From: Colius striatus
Taxonomy: Eukaryota; Chordata; Aves; Coliiformes; Coliidae
Direction: 5' to 3'
DNA length: 64,000 nt
Assembly: GCF_028858725.1 (NCBI RefSeq)
Contig: NC_084790.1
Location: 188,501 to 252,500 of the forward strand
Below the pieces are notes generated by a model, which saw only the letters and a program-made list of their open reading frames with translations, ran no database searches and was not told the DNA's origin. Below, one piece after another: positions 10,790 through 22,700 of this stretch (the stretch's first letter is position 1; every line of letters starts with the position of its first letter). The position numbers and the translations under genes were made by a program.

Positions 10790-13559
10790 TTTCAGCTGAA
10801 AAACCTTTATTCACGTAATGCATCACAGGAATCACATGTGCCCCTTTATATATGGTAAGACGCTCCAGAGGGAAGTTTATATCTACAGAGGGAAGTTTAT
10901 GCCCTCTCCCGAGAGAGGAGCTCATCAACAGCGGCAGTGCTCACTGTGTCACAGAAGCAGAACAGCTCTGGTGAAGGAGATGGAGTCTTCAGTGAGAAAG
11001 GGAACTCCACAGAGAGCTGCAGCACATGGAAAAGCCACTCAGGCTTCATCTCTGTCCCATTTCACGCGAGCAGCACTATGCTGCTTCTGTGGCACGCTGC
11101 AGCAACAAAGGCTTCCAGGGTTGTACACTGAGATGGCACCAATACTCTTGTGAGTCATATTGGACTTAACGCATAGTAAAGACTTGTCTGAAGTTGCACA
11201 TCATCAAATCCAGCTACCCAAGTGGTTCCTTCAAGCCCCACATCTCCCCTTTAGACACAGTGAATGGCAATGACACTTAGCTTATGAAAGGAAAATGAGC
11301 CGGCACAAGAACGAGGAGAGTCCAAAAGGGCTCAAAACCACACCAAAAAATCCAGTTCTAATTATTTTATGCCTCCTACCATGAGCCAAAGAAGGAAACA
11401 AATGGGCAAGAGTCCCACCTTGGCATAACACAAATCCTGCCACGCTGTGTCACAGCTGCATATACTTTAAACCCCGACCAATGACATCCTTTAAACACTT
11501 AAGTTGTAAAATCAAGAGGGAACGACCAGCTACCAGAACAGAAAAAGATTTGCTAGAGATCCCTGACAAGGTGCCCAACTGATCCCGTACATGACCTCAA
11601 AAGTGCACAGAATGCCGTGTCTGTCGCATTTCATACTGAAATAAACGTCAGGTACACTTACATGTAAGATTTAAAGTACTGTAACATAGATGATCTGCCA
11701 CTGCAGATTCCCCCTTTCAATTCCCCAAACCCATGGGCTCAAATGAAACCACCCCTGGCCTTGGTCTGCTGACGCGTTGCCTTGGGCAGGCTGGGCAAAG
11801 CAGCAGCACCCAATGGCCCCACGGCCACTGCAGCCCCCCAAGGACCATCCTCAGCTGACGGCACTGGGGTCTTCCCTCTGGGCTTCGATGCTGTGCCCCT
11901 GCAAACACACAGGGCTACAGCTGCTTTCACTCGCCCACAGCAACTGGAATTCATTTTTTACAGCTTCAAATACCATTTCTCCAAGTGCACAACAGGCTAC
12001 ACAATGAGAGCAAAGCTTATTGCAGCAAAGATCAAATGCAGGACTTGCCATCTGTTACTCACTAAGAGACCCAAAACCACTCCAGACAGAAAAAAAAAAC
12101 CCAGAAGCAGCATTGTGCCAGAGTCTGAACGTGAGTCTTCTGTGCCACTGCCAGACAGCCAGAAACACTCCTGACACAGACACAACGGGGATGGGAATGT
12201 GGCTGAAGGCTAACTGAAATGGATGATGCCCAAAATCTCAGGCTGGACACTCTGAGCCCCCCAAGTGCAGGGAAAGGAGGGCCACATCAAACAACAAGAC
12301 AGGTCTCACTGGGAACGTTTAAACATGGACAGATGTCTGCAACCAAGGAGATGCACCTCAGCTGGCCACCACCTGTGAGATGGGATGAGGGCAAATGTCC
12401 TTCACAGGAATCTCGCAGGTACAAAGGGTAACACCAAGAACACCCTTCCCAAGGACGGGGAATGTTTAGCACCCCAACGCACATAAGTTCAGGAAACCCT
12501 TCTGACAACATCTGACTTCATGTGTGATGTCTGTTGCTGATCCCACCGTTAACTCTCAACACACAGAAGAGCAGAGAGAGCTCACTGTGACTGTGAGACT
12601 CTCAGACGTGAATGTGAGCACAGCCAGGACTCTCCTGCTTCGTCAATCCAGAAAACACCAGCGACAGAGCACAAACCCCCAACCAACCCCCTCAGGAAAT
12701 GAATACAGCTCACTAGGATGGGATGTGCACGAGTATTAGAAAAGTCACAGTCTTACAGTTTTTAGAGGCTGGATTTGGTGCTGCCCAGAGTGATGGCACA
12801 GGCCCGACGTGCGTGTGACTGGGAGCAGGCAGGAGTACAGCATCAGCTTCCACTGAGAAGCAGCAGGGCATAAAAAAGTACCAGAACGTACCTTGGAGGA
12901 AGGATTTCAGCCTAAACCGTGCAGATTGTGCTGGTTAATACTGTGTGTGTAAACCAAAAAGTCAGCTGAGGTTCTCAATGTGCCTTCAGACCCTTCCCCA
13001 CAATTCCTCCTCCCTCCAAGCATCAGAGTGAGTTTGTGACAGGAGCCCTTCACTCCCCACCCCTTTTTGCACACCACCTCCTGTGCCCACAAACAATGCC
13101 AAGTTCTCCTTGGGACATTCTTTCGCTGCAAGCTACAGTGCTCAGGGAAAGGCTTACTGCATCTTATGCTCTGCCCTGGCATCCTCTGCTCCCTACCTAC
13201 TCAGAAGGACACTCCTACCTTGCAATGCAGCTGGGCAAAATTTTCACTCCAGCCTCCTATTTAACCAGCTTCTTCAACTTGCAGCAGGCTCTTCAACTTT
13301 GCAGACCATGAGGTGGAAGCAGTAAAGAACAGGGATGTTTTTTATATGGGCCATTCTCAACTACAGCGTCCCCAGAGAAATCTGTTCCCCTATTTCCCTG
13401 TTTCACGTGCTCTCCACATGACATGTGTGTGAGTCTGGTCTGTAAACTCTGAAGTTCACAGGAGGGGCTTATCCAAAGCAGCACTTGGAGGAAAGTACAC
13501 TCTGGAGGACAGTCCATCTTGCTCCAAAAGACCATCTGCTCTGGCGATAGTTCAGGAGC
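10790..13559 (-). other. GOSR2: Probable 3' UTR of GOSR2
   Basis: From the GOSR2 stop codon to the first canonical minus-strand poly(A) signal there are about 2.75 kb with no coding signal and no transposon. This is inferred only from the position of the poly(A) signal; an earlier non-canonical site is possible. Confidence 0.5.
10806..10811 (-). terminator. GOSR2: Poly(A) signal AATAAA of GOSR2
   Basis: TTTATT on the plus strand reads AATAAA on the minus strand. It is the first canonical signal after the GOSR2 stop codon. Confidence 0.55.
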
Positions 13560-13721
13560 TCATGTCAGATACTGCACGACGAGAAACATAATGACACAAG
13601 TCACAACCATTCCCCCCATCATGAAGTATTTATCCTGGAAGGCTCTCTTCTCGATCAGCCGCATCACCGTGTTGGATAAGCCCAGCATGTTGGCAACATC
13701 CAGGATCTTCTTGTGAGTACC
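13560..13721 (-). CDS. GOSR2: GOSR2 exon 6
   Basis: Codes residues 160-212: second half of the SNARE motif ([20 protein letters not shown]) and the C-terminal membrane anchor, then TGA. Acceptor TTCTTAG. Confidence 0.97.
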   Translation of the reverse strand, partial: GTHKKILDVANMLGLSNTVMRLIEKRAFQDKYFMMGGMVVTCVIMFLVVQYLT

Positions 13722-16700
13722 CTAAGAATAAAAAGACAGCAGAGAAACAATTAACCCCACGGTCCACCACTTCTCATTCCACAGTGCAAGAATATTTCAT
13801 CGTGGGCGGCAATTCTGACTGACATGACTTGCCAAGAGTTGCTCTGTTTAAGAGGAGACAGCCACGGGACCCTGGAAACAGCCGGATGATGAGACGAATT
13901 AATTCACACACATGAACAGGAATGTGATTAAAGACACCAAACAATCTGTCCAGAGACCTCATAAAGACTGACCCGGAGAAAATGCGCTCTCTACAGGGGC
14001 ATCACAAGAGGCATCTCTGCTCCTTTTTCTAAGGACTACCGGAGCTTGAAGCTCCTTGATCAGACAACTCTTCTCACAGAACTTCCCTCCTGCTGGAGTA
14101 CAGCTCATAGCAACAATTTATTAAAAAGGAGGTCTACAAACTCGTAATGTTCAAGGCAGAGTGCGATGAAAAGGCAACAGTAGTGTAACTGATGCAATTT
14201 TAAGAAATCCTTCTGGAGAAAAGCACTGACCAAAGACTGGTGGCATGTGTACTGCAGGCAGGCCCACACTCCAGCTTTGTTTCACTGCTGAAGCAGCTGG
14301 TGTTATTAAGAATGTGGATCCCACCAACTACCACCTTAGTGGGAAGGACAGGGCAGAGCAGAGCTCTGTGAGCTGCAGAGCTGGAGGTGCCAGGAAAGGA
14401 GCAGGGGGAGGCACCAGGAGGTGCAAGGCAGCAGGAACACTCCCACGGAAACTATGGAATCCAGGCACATCAGTGTACTCTGGGCATAGTCAGAGCTGGA
14501 TCCTCCCCTCTGGGAAGAAAGGAGAGAATTCATGGGTCAGAGTCAGGATATAGGCCAAAGCCCCTTTCTAGACAAGCCAGTCAGAGCACTGGCAGCAGGA
14601 CCAGCCCCCAGCACACACGTGTACCCAGTGATGGCTGCTGCAACAGGAGCGATGGCAGCGATGGCAACGGGCTGAGTCTCTCAAACTCACTTCCTGGTCC
14701 AAGTCCTTAACAGAACATCCTGCTTCAGAAAGCAGTTCAGAGTTACTTCTTCTTCTCCAACCAAAGTCAACAGCACAGATTCCCATTACAATGCTCTACT
14801 ATCATGCTTTAAAATAAATACTCTAGTTCCTGGGGGGCACTGAGGAGAGTGTGGGCAGCAGGTTGAGGGAGGTTCTCCTCCTGCTCTCCTCTGCCATGCT
14901 GAGGCCTTGTCTGGAGTCCTGTGTCCAGTTTTGGGCTCCCCAGCTTAAGAGAGACAGGAAACTGCTGGAGAGAGGCCAGTGCAGTGCTCCCAAGATGCTG
15001 AGGGGATGGAACGTGTGTGATGAGGAAAGGCTGCGGGAACTGGGGCTGTTCAGCCTGGAGAAGAGAAGGCTGAGGGGGGATCTCAGCAATGCTGATCAAT
15101 CCCTAAAGGGTGGCTGTGGAGAGCCTGGGGCCAGTGTTTGTTGTGTGGTGGCCAGTGCCAGGACAAGGGCTAACAGGCACAGTCTGGCACACAGGCAGTG
15201 CCCCTGGCACGGGAGAAACTCCTTTGGTGCTGAGGTGAGGGAGCCCTGACCCAGGCTACCCAGGGAGGGTGTGGAGGCTCCTTCTCAGGAGGTTCCCAAA
15301 CCCACCTGGACACATTCCTGTGCCCCCTGAGTGAGGGGAACCTGCTTTAGCAAGGGTTTGGGCTGGAGGAGTTCTGCAGGGCCCTTCCAGCTCCCACCAT
15401 TCCGGGATTCTGCTCTCACAGTCCACTGTATCTTTGGTCCAAAAGGTGAAATTTGGAGAACTGTTTTGAATATCAACCTGACTTAGTATCAGTAAAGCTC
15501 TCTAAGGGCAGAATTGATTCCAAGTACATTAGACATACACTCACAAAACATAAGGGGAGAAAACACAACATTCAGCACTCCAGAGACTAACAGCCATGCA
15601 GGTGAAGGTTGCCAGGCCATCCAGCCACGACAAGAGCTTACAGTTGCTCCTAATGAGAGGATAAAAGAGTTCAGGTTTAGTTCAGAAGGAGTCTGGGCCC
15701 TTCCCAGCACTCTCAGCTTCAAGTGCCATACTGAAGCAAACTCATGTATTTGTTCTACTTAGCTTGGTTACCATAAACACAGAAAAACGTGGGGTCTTTC
15801 TGGTAAAAAATGATGCCCCCACCTTTAATGTCACTCTCTGGTCCCTCAGCCCCTGAAGGATGTTGGTCCCACTGCCAATAAGATCATCCATGCCACGATG
15901 GGCATTCTGGAGGGATTCGTTATACTGTAAGGTTTCGTCGATCGGGATGGTGGTGTCAGAGTCCTGTGGGGGAAACGCAGGGTCTGGGTTACCTTGCTGC
16001 CCACTCACACGGCCATGCACAGAGCCACAACGACAACACGCAGGCACAACTGTGCTGAAAACTTGACAGCATTTGAAGGACTGTGCTCTAATCAATTTTT
16101 TTTCGTAAGGAAATGAAATTCAACATTACTATTTGAGTGAAAAAAGTGATTTAGAGAAGCCTACAGGAAGCAAGTCCCAAGCAATTGTTGTTCAACAGCA
16201 ATTAGATTTCCAAGGATAAAAAGTCAGACTGAAAGTGGAGAATTCTTTACAATCTCAATTTATGATAGACGTAGGAAAGTGTATTACAAGAGAGAACATA
16301 AAACCTAACAGAGGGACCTCAACAAGGAGTCATTTGATCATTGGAAGTGGCAGATGTTAATACCACGTTTGTGTAGCAGGAGGTCTGGGAGATGACATTC
16401 CACAAACTTGAAACACACTGCCAAGTTTTGAGATTGAAGGTAAACAGACATGAACCTAGCTCCCTGAAGGTCTGACCCATCCAAACCCCACAGCCTTATC
16501 AAAAAAAAAACCCAAACAAAAGCTGCATCAGCTCAACCAGAGACCATGAGCCTCGAAATGGAAACAGCTGGATCAAACTCTGTAACCTGGGCTGCACAAG
16601 AGGTCTGAGCATGTGATCACTTCTGGCTTGCCAAGGCCTCCAGTTTAATCTCTGGACACCATTCCCTTGGGAGAGCGCAGGGCCCCCACATCGTTTTAGG

Positions 16701-19700
16701 ACCAGGAACCCTGATGCTGGTGTGTGGCACCACTGCCCTACCTGCCGCTGCTCAGGGCAAGAACTGCCCAAAGCAGAGCTGGTATTTAGGGCAGCAGATG
16801 GTTAACGCCCCACACCTGACAGCCATCTGGAGGCTAAGTGCATGGAACTACACCAGGCTCCTCTGGGTACACTCTGGTGATTATTGTAAAAAATACAAAA
16901 AGACCAGAGCTGTTGGCAGCTGCAGGGTTGAAGTTCCTGGGTGAAGAAGCTGGGACAGCTTGCACACCCCTCATCAATGCTAATGAAGCACCCAGGCTGA
17001 AACAAGTGTCTTGTCTTACACGAGTCTGCCGAGCAGAACCCCTCGGTTTGCATCTGAAGAGCTGTCACTGCAGGTATCTATTAAACTGAAGCAGCAGGGA
17101 TTAGGTTTCCTGCACAAGAAACTTGTTGGGGTTTTCTAAAACAAGGCAGCAAGAAAAACATCAAGGCTGATTTTTGACTCTTATCCCAGGGAGAGTAGAG
17201 GGCACCAGATCTTTCACAAGTGGTTTTCTCCAGAATGGTACAGATAAAGACCATTTTTATCTTTGAATTAAACAAAATGCTGAGAACACTGCTCCAGCTT
17301 TCAAAAGCTGTTGTCTGTGTTCCAGTTCAGGATGCTTACATTCTCAGCTGACATTGCTATTTGATAAGTCAGGGTAGTATGTGAATAGAAACTGTGTCAA
17401 CTAACCAAAACAGGCCAAAAACTGACAAATCACCTATTTTCCTATTAAAGGACCATTCTGCTTTAAAAGTCACATTTTTTTTAACAAGTTCAAGGAAACA
17501 CAAAGTATTCATCCTCTTTTTTTTCATCTTGAGACATCTTTCAACATCTAAAGGAGAACAAAACCAATTTGTCATGTATTTTGCATTTCCAAGTCTGCTG
17601 CTCTGCAAAACTCCTCCACTTTCATGTGGTTTGTTTCAGGACAAGTTTTCCTACAGCAAAATTCCATCAGATTTGCAGAGGAACACCACAGTGTTTTTTC
17701 AAATGTCAGTGTTACTTTGAAGTCTTACTTGTAATTCTGAAACAGCCCATGTGATGCTAGAGGTCATCTCCACGTCAGACTTTGGGAAGTGCAGCACTGA
17801 ACTTCCTAAGTCTCGAAAAAATAGGACCACTCACATTTGTTCTTCCTTCCAGTGAGTGACACCATGGACAATGTTGGATTATAAGCCTTTAACAGGAAAA
17901 AAAAACCCAACAAAAACTCCAACAAACAAAAGCCAAAACAAAGACCAGCTTCTGAGTTACAGAAAAGAGAAACCTGAAAGCAAGCCCACAGGATTCAGAG
18001 CAAGGATTCCTCTAGGAATTTGCACTGAGGGGACTTCCAATAGAAGTAATAAGAATTAACAAGAGTAGGTGGAAACTAAAACCTTTTGGATCATTTCTAG
18101 ATAAGAAGCAAGAGCCTTTTGCCAGCTGTGTGATTGGATTTGGGCAGATTAGAGCTTGCTGACAGCAGGGCATGTAAAAGCCAAACATTTAACAAATGTC
18201 GGGATTTGACAGATGACAGAAATCCAAGTAAAATGCATGCTTTGGTATCTACTTCCTTCATCCTTCTGAAACTGCTATTAACAGTCAGGTAGAACCACAC
18301 CAAATAAAGCAGGAGCAGCAGCTTCTGCAGCCTTTTACTACTGACTCATGAGAGAGTTGCACTTTGTCAACAGTTTTCTATCTCTACTCCATTTACATCT
18401 CAATGCAGCAGAGCCGTGCCTATGTCCTGTCTGAAATGTCTCTGAAAGACTACAGATTCTAAAGCACAGAGATCCACACTGAAGAGCACTTACATTAGCT
18501 GTGAAGGTCCGTGCCAGCAGCTCCTCCCGCTGCCGCTCCTGCTGCTCCCGAACGTAGCGGCGGTGCTGGAAGTTCCTCAGGGCCGTCTGCAGGTGCTGAA
18601 CGTCGTACTTCAGCTGGTCGACTCGGCTGGAAACAGCACAAACACATTCCCAGGCATAAAAATACCATTCTTCTTTGTGTTCTGGTGGGTTAACACTGGA
18701 GCATTACAAATTCTCAGTGACAAACAGTAACGAATGACAGGTTTTACTTGTCTAGAAGATAAAGGGCATTCAATGGTAGGCCTATAGTCCAGACTGGGGC
18801 CTTCCATGCCTGGTTTTGCTGCTAAACACTGAACTGAAGGCCAACAACAGAACATGAAACAGAATTCTTCAGCTGTCCCATGAGACATGCTGTCCCATGA
18901 CTGGTCTCTTCAGGAGTTCTGTGTATGTTCCTCATTTAACACAGGTTTGGAAGCACAGCATTTGAACAGTTCCTATTTTATGACCCTCATGCACATAAAA
19001 GATTAAGTTCTCAAGTTTCATTAATTAGCACAGTGTTTTTTGAGTTTTTATTAAAAGGAGTTTAAAAGTCAGTGAGCAATACAGGAGACATCTCCACTGG
19101 GCTAAATCAAGGAACATTCAGAGCTCCTCTGCCTCTGATGAAATGTCTGATGACCACAGAGAAAGCCTAGACTGCTATTTCAGGTACTGACCTGCCTAAC
19201 ATAGGTGACATGAAATCCACCCCTGGTATCTACACAGGCACTCTGGGACTAAATGTTAAGAGTAAAGTTACAGAATAAATTAGAACATGAGTCCTGAGGT
19301 CTCTGGTCCAACCTCCTGCCCAAGCCAGTGCTCACTTCAGAAAACTCCTTGTTTTAATCACCAACAGCTAGGAAAATAGTCCAGAGAAAAATGACACCAA
19401 CTCAAGTAATTTAACTCCTTATCTCTACAAATGCCATGAAAAGCAAATGTCAGGGAGGAGAAATGTTTTCAAGACCCAGAGTGCCATGTTCTGCTCATCT
19501 CAGAACAGAAACTCCACCACCAGTCTGCAGTTAGAGGTAGGAACGTCATTCTGCCTCCATGCCTCAATTTTGTCACTGCAGAGCACAGGAATAACTTACA
19601 CAAAGTGCTGATGTTTGACTCAACCCAAAAGGCCAGAAACAATGAAAACAATGGCAAAAACCACATGACAGCATCCCAGCAGAGAAGGTGAACTTACAGC

Positions 19701-22700
19701 TTAGCGTTCTGGCGCTTATTGGGAGGTTCTTTGCTGGACAGGATTTCCAGGCGCTCCAAGTTGCTGAAGATATTGTCTATTCTTGCCTGAATCTCATTTT
19801 CTACTACTGCAAAGAAATAAAAACATGATTGGATTTGAATTAAAGATGTGCAGTCTGAGTGAAGATAAAAGCTCAAAAGCATTCAAATCAACCTTTAAAA
19901 GCAGACAGATGCAAATCCTTACTGGATGAAAAAATCAGAGAACTGTACTTCTCATGGAAAGCCCCTGCTTTAACTCAGTAACTTAGGACTCTTGCCTTTC
20001 CCTCCTGCTCTGAGAAGGGAGCTAAGAAAGCCCCTGCTCTTTCAGGATAATCTGAGTCTGTTTACCTATCAGCTCCGTGTTAGGATTTAAAGCTCTCACT
20101 TTCCCCCTTGCAGCCCCGTCCTGTTCCCTCAGCACAACTTGCTCACACAAGCTACAGCCAAGATGATTCTCATAGCAATAGCAATTTAAACCTCTGAAAA
20201 CTAAATACAGAGTTAATATATGTCATCCATACCCATAACAGGGGAGACTGACAGAGCAGGGGAAGGATTCAGAATTGAGAGGATTTGGAAGTGGACAAAC
20301 AGCTCAAAGACAGGGCCAAAACAGGGCAGGAGCCCTTGCAAGTGAGAAAACAAGGCCACAAAGTAATTGCCTCTGTAATCCTCTGTGTTGCAATCGCTTC
20401 AGGTCATCTGCATGGAAATAGCAAAGGGCAATAGCACATAACAGAAACTCACATACTTGTACTTTACTGAGGTAGGAAATGAATCACAGAATCATTGAGG
20501 TTGGAAAAGACCTTTAAGCTCATGGAGTCTGACCACTACCCCAGCCCTGCCATGGTCACCACTAACCCACAGCCCTCAGCACCTCAGCTCCACGGCTTTG
20601 GGATCCCTACAGGGCTGGGCACTCCCCCAGCTCACTGGGCAGCCTGGCACAGGGGCTGACACCCCTCTCAGGGAAACAGTTCTGCCTCAGCTCCAACCTC
20701 AGTGTCCCTCAGTGTCTCTCTGGCAGTGAGGGGCCCAACACTGAACACAGCCCTCAAGCTGCAGTCTCCCCAGGGCCCAGCACAGAGAGACATTCCCTGC
20801 CCTGCTCCTGCTGTCACCTCGGTGCTGATCCAAGCCAGGATGCCCTTGGCCTTCTTGTCCCCTCAGGCACGCTGCTGGCTCATGTTCAGGCGGATGTTGA
20901 CCAACACCACCCAAGCCTGGAGCATTGCCTGGGGTTGTTGTGATCCAAATGCAGGACCTGGCCCTTGGCCTTGCTTAACCTCACACAATTGCCCTCAGCC
21001 CATTGCTCCAGCCTGGCCAGGGACCTTGCTTAACCTCACACAATTGCCCTCGGCCCATTGCTCCAGCCTGGCCAGGGCCCTCTGATACAACTGGGGACAA
21101 CAGAGTCATAGGCTTTCAGTTACTCTTGTCATTTTATAGCAAAACTCAGTCCAAGCCACAATCCCTTTCCTCATTTGACAATCCTATTTTCGAACCATGT
21201 CACAATCCAGCATTTCTTAGAATCACAGAATGGGAGGGTTGGAAGGGACCTTTATAGATCATCCAGTCCAACCCCCCTGCAGAAGCAGGGTCACCTAGGT
21301 CAGGTCGCAAGCTTAAAGAATTGCACAGAAGGGCCAAAGACAGAACCTGACCTGACAATGCTGAGCTTGAAGAGGGCCAGCTGTAAAGCTGAAGGTACGC
21401 ACTTGCTGGAAAATTACATTCAGCAGAACCCAGCACACATGAGCCCTTCAACCTCACACCATCAAGGAGTAACTCACATATATAGACACAAACCAGTCAA
21501 AGTGTCCTTTTTCATACCTGGACCATTTAGCACAGCCAAACTCAACAGCAGAGCAAGTAGGAGAGTGAACAATGACACCAGCTTTTGCTAGTCCAAGCAC
21601 TAGCATTACTATCTTGGTCATCTTACCCTTTTCTGAGCAAGAAGGGATTATTTGCCCAAAGTTGGGAAAGAAAAGTTTGATTTCCTGGCTCCCATTCCCA
21701 CTCTTCACCCAAAGACAATCTTTTTTTCCCATCAGTTCTAAATGTAGAGCACATATCTGTATCTTTATGCATATACTGAAACAGTATGTTCATTTATTGA
21801 CTAGGCAAGACAGTGCTCAACCCTCTCTCTTGAAATGGTCTCAAGTAGCAGAGGCTGCTTGAGAGGCATAATGGGAAATGATGCTAATTTTCAAGAGGCT
21901 CCACAGTCCCACCCAGTGAAGAACAGTCTGGGAAGTCTGGCACTGCATGAGGAATAGTACAACCACCATAGAAACCACAACCAGCAGACAAGTTGGGTTT
22001 TTTTGACAGGGAAGTTATCAAAGCCCTTTCAACAGCAAAGTCATGCTTCACAAACATATTTAGGGGAACAGAAGTGAGTCACCGTGTCCCTTCCAACCCT
22101 TGAGATTCTGTGATGAAGGCATCCAGCTGGTGTAGTGTCCTTTCACTTCACAAGTTCCTCATGAGGCCCATTAGCAATTAATCATCCAGGAATTAAGGCT
22201 TCCAACACAGCTGCAAAATACATTGGCCAACTCTGCACTGGGGTGAAAAGTCCTGCCACAAGAGCTCATAACCTTTTACGACAGTCATTTTATCAGCACA
22301 GGGTTATAGTCCACGTTCACTGAAGCAACTTCCGACCTAGTTGTTCTAACTATTTCTTACAAGCCGATGGAATTACAGGTTCTGAATCTGAGGCAAGCAG
22401 GAACTGTCAGAACCATCCTGCTGAAACACCTACACGCCCAAGCACAGCATCTTCCCCAGAAACCAGTCTGAGCATCTCTTGGGGAACACTGCCCACTAGT
22501 GGATGCTTCAGGAACAGCAGAATGACAGTGACAGGACAGACAATCCCATCTCTCAGTTTTTTGAGCTTCTAGCAAACCAGCTGGTGATGCTCTGTGAGCA
22601 TGCAGTTCTGTCCACATCACTGTGGTGATTACACCCCACAAATGCAGCAGTGAGGGGTTTATAACCTGCTTGTGCTCCATAGCACCCTCTGACAATGAGC

